Assembly: GCA_001574975.1 (NCBI GenBank)
Contig: KQ965733.1
Span: forward strand, 499,012-563,011
Direction: 5' to 3'
Source of the DNA: Gonapodya prolifera JEL478
Taxonomy: Eukaryota; Monoblepharomycota; Monoblepharidomycetes; Monoblepharidales; Gonapodyaceae
DNA length: 64,000 nt
A program made the position numbers and the translations under genes. Shown in pieces: positions 23,101 through 32,998 of the stretch. Numbering within the stretch: the stretch's first letter is position 1; each line of letters opens with the position of its first letter. The notes below the pieces were generated by a model that saw only the letters and a program-made list of their open reading frames with translations, was not told where the DNA came from and searched no databases.

Positions 23101-24728
23101 ATCACAAGGTCTCCTGCCCTGAGAAGACCATAGCCTGGTCCACCAGGGACCGAATGCCTCACAGCGAGCACCCCATTCAAATCCGGATTCAACTTCCTGA
23201 ACTGGATCTCTAAATCCGCTGGCATTCCCAGACGTCTGCAGTCATCGTACGTGCGCTGGACGAACTCGACTTGCAGCGTCCCGCGCGGCACAGGTTCCCC
23301 CTTGCGAAGCTTCTCCAGAGCGATTTTCACCCGCTCCAAAGGAAGGAAGAAGGAAGACGCAGCGGAGGATGAGCCACCTGCGTTTAGTGCGACGGCTTCG
23401 CCGTGGATATTGATCACCGGTGAGCCAGATGATCCACCGGACGTGTTTGAAGATGCTTGAATGTAGAACGTGTTGAGATCGCTAAAGTGTCGAGAGAAAG
23501 GAGGGATCAGACGCCAATATTTAGCACAATCATTCACGATATCCTGATATGACACCCACTTGTATGTCCCAACACCATAGCTCGCTGCAGGTCTATCCAG
23601 CCTCGCGATGATCCCAGACAGGATGGCAAGCTTCTCTCCTGCGTCTGACCCGGGAACGCGCACCGCCAGCCCCACGCGGGCTGCCCCAGGGTTCAAGGGG
23701 ATCGCGCGAAGGCGCATGAAGCGTATGGAGGAAGGGTCAAAACGAAGAAAGCTGTGTGAAAGTGGGTAAGCAATGTGATGGTGATATGTGAAGAGTCTAC
23801 ACGCACCCGAAATCATGGATAGGATCACGCCAAACAACCCAGGCTGGGATCTGTGCGGAGGAAGTTTTTGCGTGTTAGATAACTAAGCGCAACTCAAACC
23901 CAGAGACGGCACACAATGAAGCTGGCTTGAGATGAGCCATATCAGACGGCTTCGGAACTTTTCGCTGGGTTACATGTGCAGATCCCGTTCAGGTGTTGCA
24001 ATATCGATAAACCCACCTCCTCAGAGTTTCTAAAGGATACTTTCCCAATCCACGGTGCGTCGGTTGTGACGTGCTTGTTCGTGAGAATGATTCCTTGCTC
24101 TGCGTCGACGATGAAACCAGTGGCATTGTATGTGCCTGGTTGCCAGGTCTTGAAGATCAGGTAAATGAGATCATACAAAGCTTCCCACAGTTGGAGAGCA
24201 AAAACTCACATCGAAATGGCGAGAGACTTTTGGCAAAGTTGGGGAGAGTGGGAAACGTTTATTTACGCAAAGAGTTATTTGAGAGTTTTAGTGAACCCAC
24301 CAATGAATCTAAGACATGAATGGAAGAAAATCAGTAATTCATTTCCTTACGTTCAAATTTCCCTCTTCTGCATTCCAAGGAGCCAATACTGTCCGGTGGA
24401 TATGATCCACCGCCAATTCACCATGATTCACCGAACGTCCCACATCAACACCCCACAAGGGTGCTCACCTTATAGACACAATACTCTGAATTGCCGTCTC
24501 GAGAGTACGTTTCCACGCCTGCTCGGCGTCCTCGTTGTCCCGGTCCAGTCCAAGAGTCCCTGTTCCACCAGAAACAACCCTTGAGCGAAGTGCTCCCGTC
24601 CGTGGCGAGTCGTCCGAGTCCATAAGCCGCCCGCCGCCGTCAGGTCGAGCATGGAGAGCTCCTGACGGTCCCGAGGATGCTGGCGACGCGGAGGCGAGGT
24701 GTGAGGGATGTGTCGGCACGTCTTCCAT
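20198..24728 (-). CDS. NMA111: Nma111-type nuclear HtrA serine protease with PDZ domains
   Basis: This multi-exon gene (about ten exons) encodes a large HtrA-family protease of the Nma111/Ynm3 class, nuclear enzymes with two protease-like halves and several PDZ domains. The start MEDVPTHPSHLASASPASSG leads into AWKRTLETAIQSIVSI. The catalytic half has His in ILTNKHVTT, Asp in WRDPIHDFG joined by splicing to FLRFDPSS, and Ser in SSGGSSGSPVINIHGEAVAL, so the triad is present. PDZ-like units include YGLLRAGDLVIKLGGNLLNH and LREGDLILTINGRLVTRM. The degenerate second half includes ATGFIVDAEQ-like and RGYFLFSDTHPPKF segments. The C-terminus is acidic, then basic. Exon joins between 24165 and 24469 are uncertain; two very small exons may lie there. 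Yeast Nma111 degrades the IAP Bir1. Confidence 0.88.
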
Positions 24729-25002
24729 TTTTTAAGTGCGCGCGAGTTAGAAGGACCGTCACGGAAAGCGCGTGATACTTCAAAGCGAGAGGACGCAGCG
24801 CGCGAATTGCAGGGTTGTCCGTCAACCAAACAGAACGGCGGTTGGCGTGTCTCGTCCTGTGGTCAACCGACTGGCCATCCGCAGTTGCGGGCAAACAAGA
24901 CAGCGAGGTCGTGTCTAGGCGGACCTCCTTTTCTCTTCATCTCTTTCTCTATCACCTCTCTGGACCTCCGCCAGGAGAACGGTACAACAGCTGCAGCGTC
25001 AA
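24729..25002. promoter_or_regulatory. Divergent promoter, Nma111-like / Gfd2-like
   Basis: About 274 bp separate two divergent start codons. The plus-strand frame is open upstream to 24815, but that extension has no family resemblance, so I treat it as leader. A pyrimidine-rich tract (cctccttttctcttcatctctttctctatcacctc, around 24922-24958) precedes the plus-strand start. Confidence 0.45.
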
Positions 25003-26481
25003 AATGGGTCCTCCTTTCAAAAAGCGGAAAACCTTAGCTGACAGCCAAAAGGAAAAGGCACGAGAGCCTCCGTTTGCGCCTTGCCCCATTCGTGATCGAT
25101 CCCCCGAACACAGAGCAGTTCTTCACTCTGCTTCGGCTCTCATCACTCCCCCACTAACAGACGACGAATTCGGGGAGCAGCCTGCCATCATTATCAGTTT
25201 GGACCTGGAGTCTTTTGAGCATAATCACAACAACTTAACCGAGGTTGGTTGGGCGATTTACTGCGCAAAGGAACGAAAAGTCGTGGGAGGACGGCATGTG
25301 GTTGTTGAGCGTAATGCACGCTTGAGAAATGGAAAGTTCGTGAAGGACAACGTGCTCAACTATGTCTTCGCGATTCCGGAAGAGAAGGAGAAATCCAGCG
25401 TATTCTCCCGCTGGCCGCGCGGTTACAGACATCCAACACGTTTGGAGCAAGTCCAAAACAGCGACCTGGACACTTGGTGGCAACGGGGTACACTTGTTCT
25501 CCCACTTTCGGATGCTCTCGAACTCCTCATCCGAGAATCGTGCGAACTGGCAGGTGTCTCGGTGTCAGGAAAGCTGCAACGTCGGTCATACCAGAACCAG
25601 AGCGTCGAATCAAGCCAGAACCCAGGTAACCTGTACTCGAGATGGCAAGGACTGCACTTTCGTCCCAAATTTGCCATCAACGAGATCCGTCCAATATATC
25701 TTGCCGGGCTCGACCTTGGCAACGATCTTGAAATGCTGGACGGGCAAGGGTTCTTCATTCGGGACTTGCTTACGGCTTGTCCTGCATTCTCTTCCTTTCC
25801 ACCCAACCTCCCGAAAGGATGGGACTGTACTCCGGTGGTGGAATCACTCGTTCCGACAACCATTGAGTCCCCAAAGCATCAACCTGACCTCGGACCAGGC
25901 AACTCCACGGAAGTTACTGGAAAGCGAAAGCGGGAGGATGAATTGGACTTCTCTCGAAAGAAAAAGAAAACAAGCGCGCGGGAGTTGGCCAAACGGAGTA
26001 TTAAGACGCACTTGAACTGGTGAGCTACGTTGGAAGGTGTTGGTTCCGAAGCTATCTCTAACTTTGTTTTACTCTCCCGCCCACGCGCTCCTTGACCAGG
26101 TTGGACGTATCTGACGTTTACTGTGCTGCTTTGGGTCGCTCAATGAAAATGCGCGTTGGGTCGCTTCGGGTAGGCACCTCACTTTTCACTTCAGCTTTCT
26201 TCTCTGTTCTTACAGGTCGCCTCACGAAGCTTCTTCAGTCCCTGGACGTTGACCCGGAATCCTGCTTCCTGCACAATGCCGGTAATGACGCCAGGGTCAC
26301 TTTGGACGCCCTGCTGCGTTTAATGCAGATTATTGGGGAGGCGGATGAACGTGGGGTCCTGCGCGCAAGTGAGAGCAGTGAGGCGAGAGAGGACGATCTT
26401 CCATTGGGTTTGGGTCCTAATGAGGTGTTGCTGGTGATAGATCTGGAAGAGGGGGAGGAGGGCGAAATTATTGAGGGGTAA
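25003..26481 (+). CDS. Gfd2/YDR514C-like DEDDh exonuclease-fold protein
   Basis: I chose the start at MGPPFKKRKTLADSQKEK, whose basic head looks like a nuclear signal; an in-frame ATG also exists at 24815. The block IIISLDLESFEHNHNNLTEV carries the first acidic pair (D-x-E) of an RNase-H-like DEDDh nuclease, followed by GWAIYCAKERKVVGGRHVVV. After an intron at about 26021-26100 comes WLDVSDVYCAALGRSMKMRV. The final block CFLHNAGNDARVTLDALLRL is the HNAGNDA-x-T-L signature of Gfd2-like proteins and holds the His-x4-Asp catalytic pair. A Lys/Arg cluster (KKKKTSARELAKRS) and a long insertion lie between. Yeast Gfd2 was found as a suppressor of dbp5 mRNA-export defects; the substrate is unknown. 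The join near 26170-26215 is uncertain, because the obvious 46-nt GT..AG intron breaks the phase. Confidence 0.72.
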
Positions 26482-26619
26482 CAGAAACTGTGGAACGTGT
26501 TGAAGTTATCAAAATGCTGTATTCTATCTGGTCATTTTTGGGGAATTCTATCTGGTGGTGATGTTTGAGAAAATTGTTGTTGTCCAGAAGTTTTCGTGGT
26601 GAACAAAAATCTGCCGGCG

Positions 26620-26669
26620 TCATTTTTTCCGTCCAACACCGTTCCTTCCACTCCTTCCCTCCAGCGACC
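26620..26669 (+). promoter_or_regulatory. Pyrimidine-rich leader of the eL8 gene
   Basis: The 50 bases before the eL8 start are strongly pyrimidine-rich (for example gttccttccactccttccct), as is common for ribosomal-protein transcription start regions. No individual factor site can be assigned. Confidence 0.45.
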
Positions 26670-28432
26670 ATGGTGAGCAGCGCGAGCACTCTTCCCAAAT
26701 GAGGCGTCGACATGGACCAGTCGCGGCCTCGAATTTTGCTCTGGATTCGATGGATGGATGACTCCAATGATGTTCACCACTCACATTTCCGGTCCATTCA
26801 CAACAGCCCAAAGCACCCAAAGGAAAGAAGCCCGCGCCTTCTCCGTACCCGACCAAGAAGGTCGCCAAGGCCCCCAAGAACCCGCTCATTGAGAAGACCC
26901 CCAAGAACTTTGGCATTGGTGTGTATCTGAAAATGGATGGAGTGGAGCCGGAGTGGGCGAGCGATTCGCGTTCGGAACAACATCTGTCGATGTGGAATCG
27001 CTGGAATTCAAGAAGAATCCGCGCGTGGATGCGAATTTGGGGCTACTGGACACCGGTCTTCAAGTTGGTGTGGATCTCTCATTTTTGACACCGCTTCCCA
27101 TCTCCAGGTCAGGACATCCAGCCCACTCGTGACCTTACCCGCTTCGTTCGCTGGCCGGAGTACATCCGCCTTCAACGCCAGAAGTCCATCCTCCAGAAGA
27201 GGTTGAAGGTGCCCCCTGCCATCAACCAATTCACCAAGACCTTGGACAAGAACACCGGTGAGCATTCTTTCCCAGACCATAGGAAGTTACCCTTTGCTTA
27301 TTTTTCCGCTCACCCAACAGCCACCCACCTGTTCAAGCTCCTCGTGAAGTACCGTCCTGAGTCCAAGCAGGACAAAAAGGCCCGTCTCGCTGCCGCCGCC
27401 GAGGCTACCGCTTCCGGTGCCAAACCCGACGCTGGCAAGAAGCCCCTCGCCGTGAAGTACGGTATCAACCACATCACCGCCCTCGTGGAGAACAAGAAGG
27501 CTGCGTTCGTGGTCATTGCTGACGACGTTGACCCCATTGAGGTGTGTATCATGGACCTTGGAATCGCTCGTGTGCCGCTCGTACCCGTGCATCGTGTACC
27601 CTCTCTGGGGGTCACTTCGCATTTGCTCCCGCCCGTTCAATGACCCGTCTTTGCGCTCCCCGAAAGTCCACACCAAACGTGATCCCGAGGGATCTCGGGG
27701 CTTAGGGGCTGGGCTTCGTTGCCAATTGGTTATTTTGTTGGTTTTTCTACACCGTGGTGTAGATGGCGCGTGCCCAGTAAATTACACAACACGGCACTTG
27801 TCCTGTGGGAATGGTCGTGTGAGAGCAGTCGCTCGTTATCTTTGATCTCCTGCGCATTTGAGCTCTGTGGAGCTCGGGACGGCGGCGCGGTCTGGTTGTC
27901 TGGGTACCCGGCACCGCGCCTTTAGAACGCTTGCGGAATGCACCAAGTTACCTTCTAAATCTACCTCCCGTTCCCGCTCCAATAAATCAGCTTGTCCTCT
28001 GGCTCCCCGCTTTGTGCCGCAAGATGGGTGTTCCGTACGCCATTGTGAAGGGCAAAGCCCGTCTTGGTGCCGTCGTCCACAAGAAGACTGCCACCGCTCT
28101 TGCTGTCACCGAGGTTAAGCCTGAGGTGAACATATACATCGTTTCAATTTCGGTGCCATCAAGCTAACATCTGTGCTGTTCGCATCCTAGGACAAGAAGG
28201 AGTTGGCTGACCTCGTTTCGTCGTTCAAGGCGAACTACAACGAGAACGTTGAGCACCGCAGGCAGTGGGGTGGTGGTGTTATGGGAATCAAGAGTACGTG
28301 TCTAATTTGTTTTGATTTCTCGAATCTGTCCTAATCGTCTTCTCATAATTTTCGTCGTAATCAGGCCAGGCCCGCACCGCTGCGCGCAAAAAGGTCCTCG
28401 ACAAGCAGGCGGCGACCAAGGCCAGCGCGTAA
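26670..28432 (+). CDS. RPL8: 60S ribosomal protein eL8 (RPL7A/RPL8)
   Basis: Seven exons join in phase (26670-26672, 26807-26918, 27108-27257, 27321-27541, 27991-28125, 28191-28293, 28365-28432), giving 263 residues, the normal length. Exon 1 is just the ATG, a pattern common in fungal ribosomal-protein genes. The head is basic ([20 protein letters not shown]). The L7Ae core includes [58 protein letters not shown] and [20 protein letters not shown]. The tail ends [20 protein letters not shown]. eL8 sits near the 5.8S and 25S rRNA in the large subunit and helps pre-rRNA processing. Intron 4 (27542-27990) is 449 nt, while the other introns are 55-189 nt; it is listed separately. Confidence 0.97.
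27542..27990 (+). ncRNA. Long structured eL8 intron, candidate H/ACA-like guide RNA
   Basis: This intron is 2-8 times longer than the gene's other introns. It contains a stem ctgggc (27709-27714) / gcccag (27772-27777) enclosing an inner perfect stem ctacacc / ggtgtag (27747-27762). The outer stem is followed directly by taaattaca, which contains an ANANNA-type hexamer (aaatta) and an aca triplet. Further down, ggcgcggt (27884-27891) pairs perfectly with accgcgcc (27913-27920), and gagctc repeats flank a tgtg loop just upstream. A hairpin-hinge-hairpin order resembles H/ACA snoRNAs, and eL8 introns carry box C/D snoRNAs in vertebrates. I see no proper ACA box after the second stem and no C/D boxes, so this is only a candidate. 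Confidence 0.3.
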
Positions 28433-28705
28433 GGTGGCCCGAATGTACTGCCGGTGGCTCTGTGGTGTTGGGACAATGTACCGTGGTGTGGGAGTGTTTC
28501 CTGGACTATGATAGCTTCCATTGTTGTAGACAGGCAATAGCGCACATATTATTGAAAACGATGGTGACTCTGAGCTAATTTCATCGCCCCGAAAATAGTC
28601 CATCAGTTGCGCACAAAATTTAAAACGTCGGATCCAAAACGAGCCGAAGCCGAAACAATCGGAACTTTTTCCAATCGTCAATTATTTCCAATCAAGGCCT
28701 TTTGA

Positions 28706-31700
28706 ATGGCGCTGTCACCTGCACAGCGTCTTGCGGATTCCCGAGAGAAAGATGAGACATTGTCCGCTCTCGTGGCGTGTATCACGGCAGCTGGATTATC
28801 ATTGGATGACAAGCAGCTGAAAACAATTGAAGATTGGATCAGTAGTGAGTTCTTGGACCTTTCAAGATGACGTTTAATACACTACATACTTGTATCAATC
28901 GCGCTCAGGCGAGGGTATCACGGGAACTGCCTTGGCATCGGCTTTCACCGGTACCATTGTTCCAAAGCTTCATGGACTCTCGTACTCAGTCTCTCTTGCC
29001 ATTTTCGCTGCTTTTCGAGGAGAATCAATCGGCGGTGCCGGTAACCGCGCGGGAAATCAGCAATTTGTAATTCCCAATTCGAACAACACCCCTGATACCC
29101 CAAATGTCCACCACGGTGCGCGTATTGCAGCGCGGAGTCTACTGGATGTGCTAGGACTGGATTTTGCGAGATTCCAGAACGTGCACGGTGTCCCGTCCGT
29201 CGATGAAATAGTCTCAGGCACAACCATAACGGGAAGCACGGAGCCATTTGCGCCGACACCGTTTTTAGTATCCGAATCAATCACTGGGATGAACGTAGCA
29301 CTGGGTGTCCTCGCGAACATTATCTCCAAGATGCGCTTCGGGCACACACAGCACGTCACCGTGAACGTAAACCACGCATCAGCCTCGCTCTCGACACATT
29401 GCAACATGTGGCTCGATGGAAATCACTACAAACAGTTGATTCGCGCTGCTGCTGCTGCTCAGGAGAACCCGCATCGAGAGTTTATGCAGCTTTTTCAAAA
29501 CACGTTCCGAGCGAAAAATGGGTGGGTGTATATGTATCAACGTGCAACGGATACACCCGAGGGACTGCTTGAAGGTCTTGGTGAGTGTGAGTTGCAGGCT
29601 ATCGTTGGAACCCTTCTCTCACACCAAACATGCCGTCGGTCATCCAGGCTTTCCCAAGGAAGACATTCCTCGTATCTATCAACTCACGAAAACGTCATCA
29701 GAAACCCGACACGAGTTCCTCCGCCTGCTCTCTGACAAAATTTATTCGTGGCCGTCTGCACTGGAACTGGAACAGCACATGATCAAGTTGGGACGTGGCG
29801 CAGTTGTTGTTCCAAAATCGGACGAAGAGTTCCGGGAGAGCGAGCACGTGAGTGTTCCATAGTGTGATCCAGGGTGATGGTGGAATGCAGCTTTCTCGCC
29901 ACACTTTGCAGGGAAAGATAGCCGTTAACTTTCCACCCATTGAAATCCTGCCACAAGAACAACCCGGTGCGAACTGGCTCCCGCAACCGTTTGAAAAGCT
30001 TGCAGGCTCTCAAGGGAAGGGTCCCCTGAGTGGCATTAAGTGAGCGTTGCACACACTCTCTCTGAAGCGGAAAAATCAAAACACTCCCGTCTAGAGTGCT
30101 TGAGGTGACCAGGATCCTCATGGGCCCGCAAATAACATGCGTGCTTGCCGGCCTCGGCGCCTCGGTGCTTCGCGTTTCATCCAAACAGCTCGAAGACGGC
30201 AAGACGGTCGCCATGTGTCTCAATGTCGGAAAGCGCAGCGTCTACTTGGATCTCAAGAGTGAAGAGGGCAAGCGTATCTTCACTTCTCTTGTCGCAGATG
30301 CCGACGTGGTGGTGCAAAAGTAAGCATGTTTCTGCTCTTAAATTTTGTGACATGTCGCTCAATGGTGCAGGGGTTTAGCAATGCGTATGGTGCGATGGAT
30401 CGGCTTGGATGTGAGTGAGAGACGGATGAAGTGTCAGGCGTTTTGTTGAGGAAGCGTGTTGCAATAACAGTCGGAATGGAAGGACTCATGAACATCGTAA
30501 AGGATCGAAAGAAAGGGATTGTATACGTGCAAGGAAACTGCTTTGGGTTTTCGGGTGGGTCTATGTTTACAACACAGGCTTGTCCTCGAAGTCACATATA
30601 CACTTGATTTACAATTCCCACAGGACCGTATGCCACCGCAGCTGGGTAAGAAGGCGCATAAAATGCTTCACAACATTTTTCTAACCTGTATCCCAGTTAC
30701 GAGCACTTGGCACAGTTTTTCAGCGGAATCGCAGTCGAGCAAGGCCGTTATGCAAAATATGTACCTGTGAGCATCTGTGCCTTTGTACTTTCTGCAAAGT
30801 AGAAACCACAATAAGCTGCGTGTGATTCTCCAAGCCACCGTTGGAGCCTGTACCGTCAGCAATACCGTGAGAAAACCTTACACTTCACAAAAGAATTCCT
30901 TTCACCAAATTAACACATCGTCTTTGCGGTCTTAGAATCAACATTCTCGATATCTCCACGGGCCACGCCGGAGCGATCGGTACCATTGCAGCGTTGCTAC
31001 AACGGGCTGAGAAGGGTGGAAGCTACCTCGTGAATGTCAGGTAGGCCTTTGAAGACATTTCTTTGTACTTTCAGATCCTTACCGAGGAACAAGTCTATTG
31101 CAGTCTGCGCTGTTCCTCAAATCGTTAGGCCGACATCCAGATTGGATCGTTGAGAAGACGTGGGCGAGATATCAACCCGACCAGTGGCCAATCGATCCAG
31201 ATTCGGAATGGGTAGGCGTCATGGGATATTTCTTGGGTTTTCAGGGAGACTACTACAGGAAAGGCAATCCCCAGGGTTGGTTGGACGAGTGGGTAAACTG
31301 TGAATGTCAAGCTCCCATTCCTCCGAAATTTGATTTACCAGACACACCATTTAGGAATCACGTATTCTACCAGAATTCTCACTTTGGCGGCACACTCAAG
31401 ATTATGAAACACCCCCTCCAGTTGTCAGACACACCAATGCGATGGAGGGTATCGCCACGCCCATTTGGACATGACAGCGGTGCGCTTCGATGGCTGAGCG
31501 TAGATGAGGAGGAGGATGTGGAAGAAGTTGCACCAGTGAGTACCGTTGCGACAGGGAATGGTTATGGTACATGCTCTGAGATATACTATGAATCCAGAAT
31601 GTTTTCTCATGCAAAAGTATCATCGGGACGCCAGGATTCAAGCGCTCCAGGGGCGTGCATCAACCTCATATATAATCCAGCGTCGGTATTATGTAAAGCA

Positions 31701-31760
31701 GTTATGGTAAAATTTGCATCCCCCAAGAAGAATGCAGTTGAAGAAGGTCTGTTACAATGA
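28706..31760 (+). CDS. CaiB/BaiF CoA-transferase family III protein
   Basis: This gene has roughly ten exons. It begins MALSPAQRLADSREKDETLS; the first part (to about 29590) resembles the large interlocking half of type III CoA-transferases (GARIAARSLLDVLGLDFARF). After an intron the classic N-terminal signature appears: KVLEVTRILMGPQITCVLAG LGASVLRV, then NVGKRSVYLDLKSEEGKRIF and LVADADVVVQ. It continues with YVQGNCFGFSG, ILDISTGHAGAIGTIAALLQ and SLGRHPDWIVEKTWARYQP, and ends beyond LSDTPMRWRVSPRPFGHDSG. The enzymes move CoA between acids or act as racemases; the substrate cannot be read from sequence. The apparent tandem arrangement is common in fungal homologues. The true 3' end may differ, since gtgagt at about 31534 could open another intron. 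Confidence 0.82.
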
Positions 31761-31851
31761 AGAATGGGAGTGAGAGGGATCCTAATGCGAAGATAGCTTG
31801 ATCACCCGACCGGCTAAATCCAGCATTCGCTCATCAAACCGATTCGCCAAC

Positions 31852-32855
31852 ATGCCGTACTGTCAGCTCTGCGGGGAGATCGTGTCGAAATCGGGCGAGT
31901 GTGTGAAGGAGGAATGTAGGAAGAAGGCGAGCGATCGCGGAAGTTCACAAGGTGAGACACACGCACGTGGGTGGCAGTTCAGAACACGTATGAATTCTTT
32001 ATTATCCCACGAAAGTATCGAATCCACAGGATATGGGCTTCCGGGACGCCAACGAGTCGATGCCTAGAGTGGACGCGCGAGAACTGTCCAATTATTCCAA
32101 AATCGCCCCTCCGCCGGAAGGCGATGTCACGTCGAAACCCCGCACAGTGGTGCAGCTAGATCAGCAGAGATTTGCATGCGTGGAGTGCGGAAAGAAAGGT
32201 CTGACGGTATGTACGACTGATACGATAGCATTGTGCACGCGAAAACCAGGGCTCACAGCTTCAATATTAGGCTGAACAAGTCTTCACACCACCGTCGTCG
32301 GTGGCGGCATCTGCAAACACACGACACACCATCTGTGAAGCCTGTGCACTTACCAAGTACAGTGTCGGAACATGCCCGGGATGCTCCAAGCCTGTGATGG
32401 AACTTGGCGGGAAAATGTTGTGGGTCGAAGTACAAGGCAAGAAGCAGGCCTGGCACAAGGTAAGTGATTCGCACCAGAAACAACGTCGTTCTTGAATGGC
32501 AAGGTTTTTCTCTTGACAGGGCTGCCACCTTCCTGGGGTTCAATGTGTCTCGTGCAACCTTCCCGTTCCTGCATCGCAACTTTTGACGCTCGATGTACCT
32601 CCTCCGAAACTATCTCTCAACTTCCACAAAGCTTGCTTTGTGTGTGCCTCTTGCAAAACGTCGCTACTCTCTGGCCCTCCTCCCAACGTACACGGTGTGC
32701 GCCTGTTTTGTCAGGCATGCTCTGGAAATGTGAACGCGGGTGTTACTGAACAGCAGGCCTTTAAGAATTTGAACAAACTTGCACTTGGAGGATTTAAATT
32801 ACCCAAGAATGCGTCTGCGTCGAATGAAAAGATTGGAAATGCGGTCGGAAAATAA
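31852..32855 (+). CDS. LIM-type zinc-binding protein
   Basis: About five exons encode roughly 225 residues. The start MPYCQLCGEIVSKSGECVKE gives one CxxC pair and more cysteines. After a spacer (SMPRVDARELSNYSK) comes RFACVECGKKGL, then ICEACALTKYSVGTCPGCSK, which forms CxxC..CxxC pairs. A LIM-like module follows: W-H-K-GCHLPGVQCVSCNLP, then NFHKACFVCASCKTSLLSG and RLFCQACSG. The FHKACFVCASC and LFCQAC patterns are typical LIM second-finger spacing. LIM domains are protein-protein adaptors, often linked to actin or transcription. The C-terminus (NLNKLALGGFKLPKN) has no recognised motif. The first intron is best closed at the acceptor before TATCGAATCC so that NPQDMGFRDANES is in frame. The stop faces the SH3 membrane protein 143 bp away. 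Confidence 0.75.
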
Positions 32856-32998
32856 GTGTTGCTACCATTCTTGTTCATACATTACGGTATTACTATTATC
32901 ACAATATTTAACGCATAGACAGTCAAAGTGCATAAAGCAGCTCATATCTGCACTTCCAAAGTAGGGACACGCATCATCGTTCCACCCGCCCCGACCTC

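Noticed and set aside
27542-27990. Box C/D snoRNA of the U24/U36 kind in the eL8 intron
   Set aside because: No RUGAUGA C box paired with a CUGA D box and terminal stem could be found; only an H/ACA-like reading remained possible.
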